From a virus, in IMG/VR virus record IMGVR_UViG_3300042691_006088, positions 1 to 28,419 of that record: a stretch of DNA of 28,419 bases; one strand, given 5' to 3'. Within the stretch, counting starts at the first letter, position 1. Every line of letters begins with the position of its first letter. The translations under genes were made by a program, and so were the position numbers. Of this stretch, positions 6,039-13,809 are shown piece by piece. The notes beneath the pieces were generated by a model. The model was not told the DNA's origin and did not search any database. It was given only the letters and a program-made list of their open reading frames with translations.

Positions 6039-6199
6039 ATGTCCCAATCGGGATGGGAACGTAAAGACTTCACCTTAGGACCGCTATGGAACGAAGCGTG
6101 ATAAAGCGGACATGACGCACGATGTCGCTGGATCTCGTAACCAGCATTTTAAATATGGCTCTCTTCAATTTGCCTTCGGGGAATTGCTTGAGAGTTTTT
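6039..6199 (+). ncRNA. Structured leader or small RNA ending in a terminator hairpin, upstream of hsp20
   Basis: This region has no convincing gene but much pairing potential. ATGTCC (6039-6044) can pair with GGACAT (6108-6113), closing a domain with an inner hairpin CGCT/AGCG (6082-6085, 6095-6098). The same 6109-6113 segment can instead pair with ATGTC (6122-6126). A GCTGG/CCAGC hairpin follows (6127-6131, 6141-6145). It ends in an imperfect hairpin with a C(UUCG)G loop, CTCTC (6159-6163) to GAGAG (6190-6194), then TTTTT (6195-6199). Alternative pairing plus a terminator before hsp20 is riboswitch- or attenuator-like. No known riboswitch consensus was recognised. Confidence 0.4.
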
Positions 6200-6225
6200 C
6201 AACTCGCTTAATAGGAGAAAAAACT

Positions 6226-6732
6226 ATGGTACACAAATTCATTCCAACTATTTTTGGTGAACACTTCAAAGAATTTGATAAAGTCTTTGTTGGCTTTGAT
6301 GAGCAATTCTCAAAGATGCAAGCATTGCATGACGAACTCACTAAGAATATCCCTAACTATCCACCATTCAATGTTCGCAAGAACGGTAATACCTACACGA
6401 TTGAAATCGCTGTAGCAGGTTTCGCACAAAATGAAATCGACATTACTATCGATGGTGGCAAATTAGTTGTCAAGGGTAACTCTGAATCGGTAGAACCAGA
6501 GGGCACTGATTACTTGTTCAAAGGTATTGCTAATCGTTCGTTCACACGTGCGTGGGCTATCGGTGATCAGTATGAAGTTAAAGACGCTGAACTTTTCAAT
6601 GGTATTCTAAAGATCGCTCTAGATCAATTAGTACCAGAAGAAAGAAAGGCAAAGAAAGTGCCAGTAAAGACAGGTAAAGGTAAACAACTCTTACAGGAAG
6701 AAGCATATGACAAAGCTGCTGAAACTCTGTAA
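6226..6732 (+). CDS. hsp20: Hsp20 small heat shock protein
   Basis: This 168-aa protein contains an alpha-crystallin domain at about residues 45-135. The segments are PPFNVRKNGNTYTIEIAVAG, FAQNEIDITIDGGKLVVKG and RSFTRAWAIGDQYEVKDAEL, then NGILKIAL, the usual conserved strand near the end of the domain. Hsp20 genes are a hallmark of marine T4-like phages and are thought to act as holdase chaperones during head or baseplate assembly. The ATG at 6226 has AGGAG 8 bases upstream. The frame is open back to 6112, but that stretch is the structured leader. The small gene at 6707 overlaps its end by 26 bases. Confidence 0.9.
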   Translation: MVHKFIPTIFGEHFKEFDKVFVGFDEQFSKMQALHDELTKNIPNYPPFNVRKNGNTYTIEIAVAGFAQNEIDITIDGGKLVVKGNSESVEPEGTDYLFKGIANRSFTRAWAIGDQYEVKDAELFNGILKIALDQLVPEERKAKKVPVKTGKGKQLLQEEAYDKAAETL

Positions 6733-6820
6733 GACATTCTTCAATGTCATGATCGAGTCAATTATCGAAGCACGCAAAGCAAAGGCTGCTGCCTATGCCA
6801 AGGGGCATAGAATTGACTAA
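6707..6820 (+). CDS. Small basic helical protein overlapping hsp20
   Basis: This 37-aa gene starts inside the last codons of hsp20, with ACAGGA 8 bases upstream of its ATG, and continues 88 bases past the hsp20 stop. The product is one amphipathic basic helix (TKLLKLCKTFFNVMIESIIE, then ARKAKAAAYAKGH). The strong ribosome site and the extension beyond hsp20 argue that it is real. No function is recognised. Confidence 0.6.
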   Translation: MTKLLKLCKTFFNVMIESIIEARKAKAAAYAKGHRID

Positions 6821-6890
6821 TTGGATCCCAATGACAGATGATGATTGGGAATGGGTAAACGGTAAAACCCAACCAACACCTAAGTCTTAA
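6795..6890 (+). CDS. Small acidic protein overlapping the previous small gene
   Basis: This 31-aa frame opens at ATG 6795, with AAAGG 9 bases upstream, and overlaps the preceding small gene by 26 bases. The product has the Trp-rich acidic segment NWIPMTDDDWEWVNGKT and a proline-rich tail. The overlap has the same length as that between hsp20 and the first small gene, suggesting a coupled chain. A shorter start at 6831 is also possible. No function is recognised. Confidence 0.45.
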   Translation: MPRGIELTNWIPMTDDDWEWVNGKTQPTPKS

Positions 6891-6893
6891 AAA

Positions 6894-6915
6894 AAGAGGG
6901 AGGAGACTCCCTCTT
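6894..6915 (+). terminator. Hairpin with GAGA loop (likely terminator)
   Basis: AGAGGGAG (6895-6902) pairs with CTCCCTCT (6907-6914) across a GAGA loop. The stem is GC-rich. The T tail on the + strand is weak, but a run of A just upstream would give a strong T tail on the - strand. Confidence 0.55.
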
Positions 6916-6918
6916 CAT

Positions 6919-6926
6919 CATAAATA
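6919..6926 (+). promoter_or_regulatory. Late-promoter-like element CATAAATA
   Basis: CATAAATA differs from the T4 late consensus only at the first base and follows a terminator hairpin. The predicted start near 6933 would fall at or just inside the ATG at 6932, so it would give a leaderless or slightly shortened message for the following gene. Confidence 0.35.
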
Positions 6927-6931
6927 AGAAT

Positions 6932-7159
6932 ATGATGAAAGCAAAAGTCTCCAAAGATATGATCTCTTTTCAAACAGTCCGTCGTAAAGACTGGTTGTTA
7001 AAGATATCTGTATTCCGTGACAAGTACGTGTTACTTGTTGCGCAACACTGCTTTTACCAAGAGCAGGTATTCTCAAGATACTTCACCGATTTTAATGAAG
7101 CATCGAGTTTTATTGATTTTTTAATTGAACAGGATAACTATGACAGTGAAAATTTTTAA
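6932..7159 (+). CDS. Hypothetical protein
   Basis: This 75-aa protein is soluble and rich in aromatic residues, with a strand-rich pattern (FQTVRRKDWLLKISVFRDKY, then VLLVAQHCFY) and a short C-terminal helix (NEASSFIDFLIEQD). It has no clear Shine-Dalgarno sequence, and a late-promoter-like element lies just upstream. The start could be either of the two adjacent ATG codons (6932, 6935). It overlaps the next gene by 20 bases. I do not recognise the family. Confidence 0.6.
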   Translation: MMKAKVSKDMISFQTVRRKDWLLKISVFRDKYVLLVAQHCFYQEQVFSRYFTDFNEASSFIDFLIEQDNYDSENF

Positions 7160-7451
7160 GTTGTTAACAGGTGAAGAAGTAATCGGCAGCGAAGAATCTT
7201 CAGATGCTACAGGCATCATTCTAAAATCCCCAGCAGTAATTCTAATGCGTCAAACACCAGACGGTAAGTTTAGTGTTGCGCTTGCTCCATATATGGCTTA
7301 CGCAGAGTTTGCAAAAGTTTATGTTTACAAGACAGCTATCGCAGCCGACTGTGAACCTGACGTACAGATGGTCAACGAATATAACCGCATCTACGGTTCT
7401 GGTATAGAAATTGCAAATACTATGCCAACCTCAAGTATCCAACTTTCTTAA
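7140..7451 (+). CDS. Sm-like (Hfq/LSm-fold) phage protein
   Basis: This 103-aa protein opens with MTVKIFKLLTGEEVIGSEES, the pattern of an Sm1-type strand-turn-strand. A strand segment follows (GIILKSPAVILMR, then SVALAPYMAY), and a helical tail ends in NEYNRIYGSGIEI. It resembles the Sm-like protein of putative cyanophage origin known from structural genomics, a guess from memory of that family. Such proteins form rings and may bind RNA. The ATG at 7140 has AGGA 5 bases upstream; an upstream TTG (7125) lacks one. A terminator hairpin follows. Confidence 0.6.
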   Translation: MTVKIFKLLTGEEVIGSEESSDATGIILKSPAVILMRQTPDGKFSVALAPYMAYAEFAKVYVYKTAIAADCEPDVQMVNEYNRIYGSGIEIANTMPTSSIQLS

Positions 7452-7453
7452 AT

Positions 7454-7482
7454 TTGCTTTTAATTAGAATCTCAGGTATAAT
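7454..7482 (+). promoter_or_regulatory. Sigma70 promoter for dexA-gp43
   Basis: TTGCTT (7454-7459) and a perfect TATAAT (7477-7482) have a 17-bp spacer, and the -10 is preceded by CTCAGG as at two other promoters in this window. The predicted start near 7489 lies within the right arm of the terminator hairpin described next. Confidence 0.75.
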
Positions 7483-7501
7483 TATTATATCTGAGATTTT
7501 T
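7468..7501 (+). terminator. Intrinsic terminator overlapping the dexA promoter
   Basis: A 13-bp stem (7468-7480 with 7486-7498; outer AATCTCAG/CTGAGATT, one G-U pair) has a 5-nt loop and ends in five T (7497-7501). The -10 hexamer of the dexA promoter is embedded in the left arm and loop. Confidence 0.8.
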
Positions 7502-7517
7502 CTATGGGTGTTTTATA

Positions 7518-8072
7518 ATGTATATGTTTGACATTGAGACTCTTGATATTGAGTCCACTTCTGTTGTTCTATCTGCTGCCATTCTCTACTTCGAAGAAGG
7601 CGACGATTATGATACCCTACTAAACAAATCTTTGTTTGTAAAGTTTGATAGTAAGGTTCAAATCGAAAAGTATGGAAGAACAGTTTCTAAAGACACACTC
7701 GAATGGTGGAGTAAAATTCACCCTCACATTCGAAAGCTGAGTTTCGATCCAGCACCCGATGACTTACATCCGATCGATGCAATCAACAAATTAAAAGACT
7801 ACATCAAGAAATATGGTCCAGCTAAAATTTGGGCACGTGGTTCTTTAGACCAAATGGTTATTGATAGTCTTTGCTTAAAACTTGACACAGAACGTCTTTT
7901 GCCTTATAATGATTGGCGAGATGTTAGAACTGGAGTTGATATTCTATGTTCTACTTCTAAGAATGGTTATGCGGATGTGAACCATCCTACATTCGGAAGA
8001 CACAATGTGATTAAACATCATCCTACGCATGACTGTGCGCTTGATGCGATGATGTTACTTTATGGGGTATAA
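7518..8072 (+). CDS. dexA: DexA-like 3'-5' exonuclease (DEDDh)
   Basis: This 184-aa protein is of the DnaQ/RNase T superfamily. Motif I is MFDIET (D5, E7), motif II includes D111 in ARGSLDQMVID, and motif III is HHPTHDCALDAMML (H171, D176). T4 DexA is larger (227 aa) but belongs to the same group, and a dexA-like gene directly before the polymerase fits a role in DNA turnover. An RNA substrate cannot be excluded. The start has only a weak Shine-Dalgarno sequence; ATG 7524 is an alternative. The polymerase ATG follows the stop without a gap. A second promoter for gp43 lies inside this gene. Confidence 0.8.
   Translation: MYMFDIETLDIESTSVVLSAAILYFEEGDDYDTLLNKSLFVKFDSKVQIEKYGRTVSKDTLEWWSKIHPHIRKLSFDPAPDDLHPIDAINKLKDYIKKYGPAKIWARGSLDQMVIDSLCLKLDTERLLPYNDWRDVRTGVDILCSTSKNGYADVNHPTFGRHNVIKHHPTHDCALDAMMLLYGV
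7882..7910 (+). promoter_or_regulatory. Consensus sigma70 promoter inside dexA, upstream of gp43
   Basis: Perfect TTGACA (7882-7887) and TATAAT (7905-7910) have a 17-bp spacer. The start near 7917 gives a leader of about 155 nt for gp43. It lies within dexA coding sequence. Confidence 0.75.
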
Positions 8073-10562
8073 ATGGAATTTTACACAAACGTAACTAAGT
8101 ATGGGAACAAGTTGCTTGTTCGTGCAGTCAAGAACGGCAACCCATACAAAACTAAAATTGATTTTTCTCCAACCCTCTATATCAAATCAAATAAACCTAG
8201 TGAGTGGCGCACCTTGTTTGGTGAACCAGTAAGCGAAGTTAAGTTTGGTGACATTAATGAAGCACGTGACTTTATTGAACGATACAAAGAGGTAGATGGA
8301 TTCAGCGTATATGGCAACGCAAACTATGCTCACCAATACATCAGCGATAGTTACTCAAATGACATTCGCTGGGATATTGAGAAGATTAAAATTTTCTCTA
8401 TTGATATTGAGGTGGGTGCTGAAAGTGGTTTCCCTAATGTTGAATCTGCTGCGGAAGAAGTTCTTCTAATCACTATACAAGATAACTTCACAAAACAAAT
8501 TACTACCTTCGGCTCACGTCCATTTGCTGGCGCAGAAGGTGTTCGTTATATTCAATGCCAAAATGAATCTTCTCTACTAAAAGAATTTCTCATCTTCTGG
8601 CAAACACAATCCCCTGACATTATCACTGGTTGGAATATCAACTTCTTTGATATCCCTTATCTTGTTCGCAGGATTGATAAAGTCCTTGGTAACAGTTTCT
8701 CTAAGAAGATGTCACCATGGGATATCGTTAATGAACGCAGAATTCATGTCAAAGGTAACGAAGAGATTTGTTATGATATGGTTGGCGTATCTACTGTTGA
8801 TTACTTAGATCTTTATAAGAAGTATACGTATACTGCACAAGAATCATATAAACTGGATCACATCGCTTTCGTTGAACTTGGCGAAAACAAATTAGAGAAT
8901 CCTGAAGATAACTTCCGTGACTTCTATGCTAAGCATTGGGATCTTTTCGTTAAGTATAACATTCATGATACACGTCTTGTTGACAGACTTGAAGATAAAA
9001 TGAAGTTGATTGAGTTGTTAATCACTATGGCTTACAACGCTAAGATTAACTACGAGGATGTTTTCTCTCAAGTACGTATGTGGGATTCTATCATCTATAA
9101 CCACCTACGTCAGAGAAACATAGTCATCCCTGAGAAGACACGAACAAATAAAACTGAAGCATTTGAAGGTGCGTTTGTTAAAGATCCAATCCTTGGTCTT
9201 CATCGTTGGGTGGCTTCCTTTGACTTGAACAGCTTGTATCCGCATTTGATTATGCAGTATAACATGAGTCCTGAAACATTGACTGATGAAAAAGTCCATG
9301 GCATCAGCGTTGAGAAACTTCTAACCAAAGAAGTTGATACTTCCTATGGTCATAGGCAAGATCTAGCAGTCAGCGCAAATGGCTGGTGCTATCGCAAAGA
9401 CGTAAGAGGTTTTATGCCAGAGTTGATGGAGCAAATGTATGTGAATCGTTCTAAGTATAAAAAGCAGATGTTGAAAGTCGAGCAAGAGTATCAGAACGAT
9501 AAGTCAAAGACTCACCTACTGAAAGAAATCTCAAGACTCAACAATCTGCAGATGGCTATGAAGATTGCTTTGAACTCAGCTTATGGTGCGATCGGTAATC
9601 AATACTTCCGTTACTTTGACGTGAGGATTGCTGAAGGTATCACAACATCTGGGCAGTTATCTATCCGTTGGATGGCTAACGAGTTTAACAAATATATGAA
9701 TAAGATTTTAAAGACTGAAGACAAAGATTATGTCATTGCTATTGATACTGATTCCATCTACCTATCGCTTGAAGATTTGGTTGAGCATACTTGCGCTGGG
9801 AAAACAGATGAACAAAAAATTAAATACATGGATAAAATCTGTGAGGATGCCTTCCAACCTTTCATAGATACAACCTATCAAAAACTTGCTGAGTATATGA
9901 ATGCTTATGCTCAGAAGATGCAAATGAAACGAGAAGTATTGGCAGACACAGCTATCTGGAATGCTAAGAAAAGATATATCTTGAATGTGCATAACTCTGA
10001 GGGTGTTCAGTATGCTCAACCCAAATTGAAAGTTATGGGTCTAGAGATGGTGAAATCTTCAACACCACAAGTTATCCGTTCTAAGATGAAGGAAGTGTTG
10101 AAAGTAATTCTTGCTGCGGATGAAAGTAAATTGCATAAGTTTATTAATGAGTTCCGCATTCAGTTTAAAGAGTTGCCTGTTGAGCAGATTGCATTCCCAC
10201 GTGGATTGAATGGTCTAAAAGAATACACAGCTTCTTCTACAATATATAAAAAGGGAACACCGATTCATGTGCGAGGTGCTCTCTTGTTTAACCACTATGT
10301 TAAACAAAATAAGTTGGATAAGAAATATCCAATGATTCGTGATGGTGATAAAATTAAGTTTGTTTACTTAAAGGTTCCAAATACCATTCAAGAAAACGTG
10401 GTTGCCTTTGCTGGTGAGTTGCCAAAAGAGCTTAACCTACATAAATACGTTGACTATGAATTGATGTTTGAGAAAGTTTTTCTTGAACAACTTGAAAGTC
10501 TTATCCAACCAATCGGTTGGTCAATCGAAGAGAAATCTAATTTAGAGGAGTTTTTTGGATGA
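8073..10562 (+). CDS. 43: Family B DNA polymerase (gp43)
   Basis: This is an 829-aa replicative polymerase (T4 gp43 is 898 aa). The proofreading domain has Exo I at FSIDIEVG (D111, E113), Exo II at NINFFDIPY (D193) and Exo III at YNIHDTRLVD (D299). The polymerase domain has motif A SFDLNSLYP (384-390), motif B KIALNSAYG (497-505) and motif C AIDTDSIYL (D558, D560). All catalytic acidic residues are present. The C-terminus, NLEEFFG, fits the clamp-binding tail of T4-like polymerases. The gene abuts dexA without a gap and overlaps the thermonuclease start (ATGA). No clear Shine-Dalgarno sequence precedes it, which fits coupled translation. Confidence 0.97.
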   Translation: MEFYTNVTKYGNKLLVRAVKNGNPYKTKIDFSPTLYIKSNKPSEWRTLFGEPVSEVKFGDINEARDFIERYKEVDGFSVYGNANYAHQYISDSYSNDIRWDIEKIKIFSIDIEVGAESGFPNVESAAEEVLLITIQDNFTKQITTFGSRPFAGAEGVRYIQCQNESSLLKEFLIFWQTQSPDIITGWNINFFDIPYLVRRIDKVLGNSFSKKMSPWDIVNERRIHVKGNEEICYDMVGVSTVDYLDLYKKYTYTAQESYKLDHIAFVELGENKLENPEDNFRDFYAKHWDLFVKYNIHDTRLVDRLEDKMKLIELLITMAYNAKINYEDVFSQVRMWDSIIYNHLRQRNIVIPEKTRTNKTEAFEGAFVKDPILGLHRWVASFDLNSLYPHLIMQYNMSPETLTDEKVHGISVEKLLTKEVDTSYGHRQDLAVSANGWCYRKDVRGFMPELMEQMYVNRSKYKKQMLKVEQEYQNDKSKTHLLKEISRLNNLQMAMKIALNSAYGAIGNQYFRYFDVRIAEGITTSGQLSIRWMANEFNKYMNKILKTEDKDYVIAIDTDSIYLSLEDLVEHTCAGKTDEQKIKYMDKICEDAFQPFIDTTYQKLAEYMNAYAQKMQMKREVLADTAIWNAKKRYILNVHNSEGVQYAQPKLKVMGLEMVKSSTPQVIRSKMKEVLKVILAADESKLHKFINEFRIQFKELPVEQIAFPRGLNGLKEYTASSTIYKKGTPIHVRGALLFNHYVKQNKLDKKYPMIRDGDKIKFVYLKVPNTIQENVVAFAGELPKELNLHKYVDYELMFEKVFLEQLESLIQPIGWSIEEKSNLEEFFG

Positions 10563-11002
10563 AGAAACTATATTACGCAGTAGGATTTGTTTTCCTAGCA
10601 CTCATGCTTCCAGCGCAAGCAAAAGAACAACCAAGTGTTCAATATGACTGGAAAGTTACAAAAGTTAAAGACGGTGATACCGTTGAGTTTGAAGCAAAGT
10701 TTTTGCCACCACCACTTAAACCTGTTTTGAGTGTTCGTATCTTTGGTGTTGATACTCCAGAAAAGGGTTCACGTGCACAATGTCCAAGTGAAGCGCAGCG
10801 TGGTGAAGAAGCTACTGCTTTTACAAAGAAAGCAGTTGCAGAAGCAAAGCAAGTTAAAGTTGCTCTGATGTCATGGGATAAGTTTGGTGGTCGTGTCCTT
10901 GGAGACGTTATCCTAGATGGCAAGAGTTTACGTGCTCAACTTATTGAGAAAGGTCTTGCACGAGAATATTTTGGAGAAGCAAAACAATCTTGGTGCAAAT
11001 AA
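10559..11002 (+). CDS. Secreted staphylococcal-nuclease-like thermonuclease
   Basis: This 147-aa protein has a Sec signal peptide (KKLYYAVGFVFLALMLPAQA) with a probable cut after AQA (residue 21), followed by a complete SNase domain. The catalytic and calcium ligands of the family are present: D38/D40 in VKDGDTVEF, R60, D65, T66 and E68 in VRIFGVDTPE, and R112 in DKFGGRVLG. The enzyme would cut DNA or RNA in the periplasm or outside the cell. It starts within the gp43 stop (ATGA), so an exported nuclease is co-translated with the DNA polymerase. Possible roles are recovering extracellular or periplasmic DNA or excluding other phages; this is inference. Confidence 0.88.
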   Translation: MKKLYYAVGFVFLALMLPAQAKEQPSVQYDWKVTKVKDGDTVEFEAKFLPPPLKPVLSVRIFGVDTPEKGSRAQCPSEAQRGEEATAFTKKAVAEAKQVKVALMSWDKFGGRVLGDVILDGKSLRAQLIEKGLAREYFGEAKQSWCK

Positions 11003-11003
11003 C

Positions 11004-11032
11004 TTGACATTTAACACAAACTATTATATACT
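11004..11032 (+). promoter_or_regulatory. Sigma70 promoter for uvsX
   Basis: Perfect TTGACA (11004-11009) and TATACT (11027-11032) have a 17-bp spacer. The predicted start near 11039 gives a 22-nt leader with GGAGAAG before the uvsX ATG. Confidence 0.87.
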
Positions 11033-11060
11033 AAACATATAAACATATACGGAGAAGAAC

Positions 11061-12131
11061 ATGGATTTTTTAAAGACAATCGTAAAGGAACTTGATAATG
11101 AGTATGCTGGACTGGCTGATGATGGCATTGTGGGCGACACTGCTAGTTTCATTGACACTGGTAGTTATGCGTTCAATGCTTTACTCAGTGGTTCTATTTT
11201 TGGCGGTCTTCCTTCTAATAAGGTTACAGCACTTGCAGGAGAAAGTTCAACTGGAAAAACCTTCTACGCCCTCGGGATATGTAAGAACTTTCTACAAGCC
11301 AATCCAGAAGCAGGAGTTGTATATTTTGAAACTGAGGGAGCGTTGACACGTGATATGTTAACAGAGCGTGGTATTGATACACGTAGATTTGTTATTGTTC
11401 CTGTATCGACTGTCCAAGAGTTCCGCACTCAAGCAACAAAGATTCTTGATGCATATGAGAAACGACCAAAGAATGATCGCCCACAATTACTATTGTGTCT
11501 AGATTCATTGGGTATGCTTTCTACATCTAAAGAGATGGAAGATATTGCCGAAGGTAAAGAGACACGTGATATGACACGTGCTCAATTAGTTCGTGGCGCT
11601 TTCCGTGTTCTTTCTTTGAAACTTGCTAAACTTGATATTGCTATGATTGTTACTAATCATACCTACGCTGTAGTTGGTGCTTATGTTCCAACTAAGACTA
11701 TGGGTGGTGGTGATGGTCTTAAGTATGCTGCTTCAACTATTGTTTTCCTTTCTAAGTCTAAGGACAAAGATGGTACTGAAGTTATCGGCAACATCATTAA
11801 ATGTAAACTTGAGAAATCACGTTTTACTAAAGAGCAATCAATGGTAGAAACTAAACTATCATTCTCATCTGGTCTAGATCGTTATCATGGTCTTACTGAC
11901 TTAGCAGTTGAGGCAGGTATTTGGAAGTCACAAGGTGGACGTATCGAACTTCCTGACGGTAAGAAAGTGTTTGGTAAACATATCTCTGAAGATCCAGAAA
12001 AATATTTCACCAAAGATATCTTGCAGCAAATTAATGAGTATACTGCAAAGAAATATAAATTTGGTCATGAAACATTGGATACATCAGAAGTTGATGAGGA
12101 GTTACAAGATGACACCGTTCAAGCTGATTGA
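11061..12131 (+). CDS. uvsX: UvsX recombinase (RecA-like)
   Basis: This 356-aa protein (T4 UvsX is 391 aa) has Walker A GESSTGKT at residues 60-67, Walker [11 protein letters not shown] at about 143-152, and the downstream RecA-family segment [20 protein letters not shown]. It catalyses strand exchange in recombination-dependent replication and repair. GGAG lies 6 bases before the ATG, and it has its own promoter. The C-terminus is acidic ([10 protein letters not shown]), as in UvsX. The next gene overlaps it by 23 bases. Confidence 0.95.
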   Translation: MDFLKTIVKELDNEYAGLADDGIVGDTASFIDTGSYAFNALLSGSIFGGLPSNKVTALAGESSTGKTFYALGICKNFLQANPEAGVVYFETEGALTRDMLTERGIDTRRFVIVPVSTVQEFRTQATKILDAYEKRPKNDRPQLLLCLDSLGMLSTSKEMEDIAEGKETRDMTRAQLVRGAFRVLSLKLAKLDIAMIVTNHTYAVVGAYVPTKTMGGGDGLKYAASTIVFLSKSKDKDGTEVIGNIIKCKLEKSRFTKEQSMVETKLSFSSGLDRYHGLTDLAVEAGIWKSQGGRIELPDGKKVFGKHISEDPEKYFTKDILQQINEYTAKKYKFGHETLDTSEVDEELQDDTVQAD

Positions 12132-12435
12132 ACACACAAATGATACTGCAATCTATACTGTAGAGTTGACAGGTGGTCAATTTTCAGGTATAATTTATGA
12201 GTACGGTAAGGTAGAAGTATCAGAAATGCCCGATGGTTCGTCTGCAAAGTTGTCGTTTGAATATACCATGCATAATGTTATTGAAGACGAAAAGTTTGAC
12301 AAGCCAGCCTTCGAGCAAACTGTAGGTGAGATCCTTCATCATTTGATTGAAGAAGGACTAAAAAATAATTCAATTGTTTATTCAGGTGGTGTTGATGAGG
12401 ATAGAAAAAACGATTCTAGCGAATCTGGTTCATAA
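12109..12435 (+). CDS. Conserved hypothetical protein between uvsX and gp41
   Basis: This 108-aa acidic protein looks like a small beta-rich domain ([20 protein letters not shown], then [15 protein letters not shown]) followed by a helix ([20 protein letters not shown]). GAGGAG lies 7 bases upstream of the ATG. It overlaps uvsX upstream by 23 bases and gp41 downstream by 41. T4 carries gene 40 at this position, but I see no similarity that would support that name. A consensus promoter for gp41 lies within the gene. Function unknown. Confidence 0.75.
   Translation: MTPFKLIEHTNDTAIYTVELTGGQFSGIIYEYGKVEVSEMPDGSSAKLSFEYTMHNVIEDEKFDKPAFEQTVGEILHHLIEEGLKNNSIVYSGGVDEDRKNDSSESGS
12166..12194 (+). 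promoter_or_regulatory. Consensus sigma70 promoter for gp41
   Basis: Perfect TTGACA (12166-12171) and TATAAT (12189-12194) have a 17-bp spacer. TTCAGG precedes the -10, and the -35 lies in the inverted repeat TTGAC-N5-GTCAA (12166-12180). It sits inside the gene between uvsX and gp41. Confidence 0.78.
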
Positions 12436-13798
12436 TGAAAATTTTTGTCGTAAAGTATTACCTCACATAGATCCAACATATTTCTCAGACCGCAGGGAGA
12501 AAATCCTTGCGACTGAGATTATTAAATTCTTCAGTGAGTTTAACAAACCAGCAACAAATGAAATCCTTGCTATTGAAGTTGGCAACAGAACAGATATAAA
12601 TGAAGTTGAGTCTAAAGAACTTCAACAATATATTTCAGAGTTGACGCCAACTGATACCGTACAGGATTGGTTAGAAGTTGAAACAGAATCATTCTGTAAG
12701 CAAAGGGCTGTCTATAATGCTATTATGGACTCTATTCGAATTATCGAAGGAAAAGACAAACAAAGACAACAGGATGCCATTCCTTCATTGTTGTCTGATG
12801 CTCTTGCTGTTTCTTTTGATAATCACATTGGTCACGATTATCTGGAAGACTTCGAAGCTCGATGGGACTTCTACCATAGAGTCGAAGAAAAACTTCCATT
12901 CGACCTCGACATGCTCAATACAATCACCAAAGGTGGATTGTCTAAAAAGACCCTAAACATTATCCTCGCTGGTACTGGTGTGGGTAAGTCTTTGTTTATG
13001 TGTCACGTCGCAGCGACTTCTCTAATGCAAGGTAGAAATGTTCTCTATATCACTATGGAGATGGCAGAGGAACGTATTGCTGAACGTATTGATGCGAACT
13101 TGCTTAATCTTGGTATGGATGAACTTGCAGTTGTTGATAGAGAATTATTTGAACGTCGTGTTCAAAAGGTTCAAAGCAAAACGCAAGGTAAATTGATTGT
13201 CAAAGAATATCCTACTGCTTCTGCTCACTCTGGTCACTTCAGAGCATTGCTTGAAGAATTAAAGATGAAGCGTGAATTTAAACCAGATATTGTTTTCGTT
13301 GACTACTTGAATATCTGCGCTTCATCAAGATTAAAGTTGGGTGCTAGTGTTAACTCATATACATATATTAAGTCCATCGCTGAAGAACTTCGTGGACTGG
13401 CAGGTGAATACAATGTTCCTATTGTTTCTGCTACTCAAACTACACGAAGTGGTTTTACAAATAGCGATCCTGGATTGGAAGATACTTCTGAATCGTTTGG
13501 TCTTCCAGCAACAGCAGACTTAATGCTTGCTTTAGTTTCTACTGAAGAACTAGAGGAACTTGGACAGATTATGGTTAAGCAACTCAAGAATCGTTATGCG
13601 GATCCTGGAAATTATAAAAGGTTTGTAATTGGGGTTGACAGAAGTAAAATGAAGTTATATAATGTTGAAGTGGGTGCTCAGTCTAATGTTGGAAATCAAA
13701 AGTCGAATACATATACTAAGGAAGATATCGGTGATGATACTCCACTTTTCGACAGAAGTAGAAAAACAAAAACAATAGACGCAGAGTTTAATTTTTAA
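12395..13798 (+). CDS. 41: Replicative DNA helicase (gp41)
   Basis: This 467-aa DnaB-like helicase aligns with T4 gp41 (475 aa): SFDNHIGHDYLEDFEARWDF, Walker A GTGVGKS at residues 193-199, YITMEMAEERIAERIDANLL, Walker B DIVFVDYLNI (D303), and AEELRGLAGEYNVPIVSATQ. It unwinds DNA ahead of the lagging strand as a hexamer. The start is ATG 12395 ([12 protein letters not shown]), with AGGTGG 5 bases upstream, matching the T4 N-terminus; an upstream TTG (12374) would add unmatched residues. The primase partner gene 61 is not in this window. A promoter for the hydroxylase lies near the 3' end. Confidence 0.95.
   Translation: MRIEKTILANLVHNENFCRKVLPHIDPTYFSDRREKILATEIIKFFSEFNKPATNEILAIEVGNRTDINEVESKELQQYISELTPTDTVQDWLEVETESFCKQRAVYNAIMDSIRIIEGKDKQRQQDAIPSLLSDALAVSFDNHIGHDYLEDFEARWDFYHRVEEKLPFDLDMLNTITKGGLSKKTLNIILAGTGVGKSLFMCHVAATSLMQGRNVLYITMEMAEERIAERIDANLLNLGMDELAVVDRELFERRVQKVQSKTQGKLIVKEYPTASAHSGHFRALLEELKMKREFKPDIVFVDYLNICASSRLKLGASVNSYTYIKSIAEELRGLAGEYNVPIVSATQTTRSGFTNSDPGLEDTSESFGLPATADLMLALVSTEELEELGQIMVKQLKNRYADPGNYKRFVIGVDRSKMKLYNVEVGAQSNVGNQKSNTYTKEDIGDDTPLFDRSRKTKTIDAEFNF
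13635..13663 (+). promoter_or_regulatory. Consensus sigma70 promoter at the 3' end of gp41, upstream of the hydroxylase
   Basis: Perfect TTGACA (13635-13640) and TATAAT (13658-13663) have a 17-bp spacer inside gp41 codons. The predicted start near 13670 lies 140 bases before the dioxygenase gene, so it could drive the modification operon early in infection. Confidence 0.7.
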
Positions 13799-13809
13799 AG
13801 GATACTATT

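Noticed and set aside
6039-6125. Known riboswitch (glutamine/glnA, purine, c-di-GMP) or hammerhead ribozyme in the hsp20 leader
   Set aside because: The conserved cores of these motifs, as I know them, are not present.
6112-6225. Longer hsp20 (206 aa) starting at ATG 6112
   Set aside because: No Shine-Dalgarno sequence at 6112. The stretch folds into hairpins including a terminator, and ATG 6226 has AGGAG at ideal spacing.
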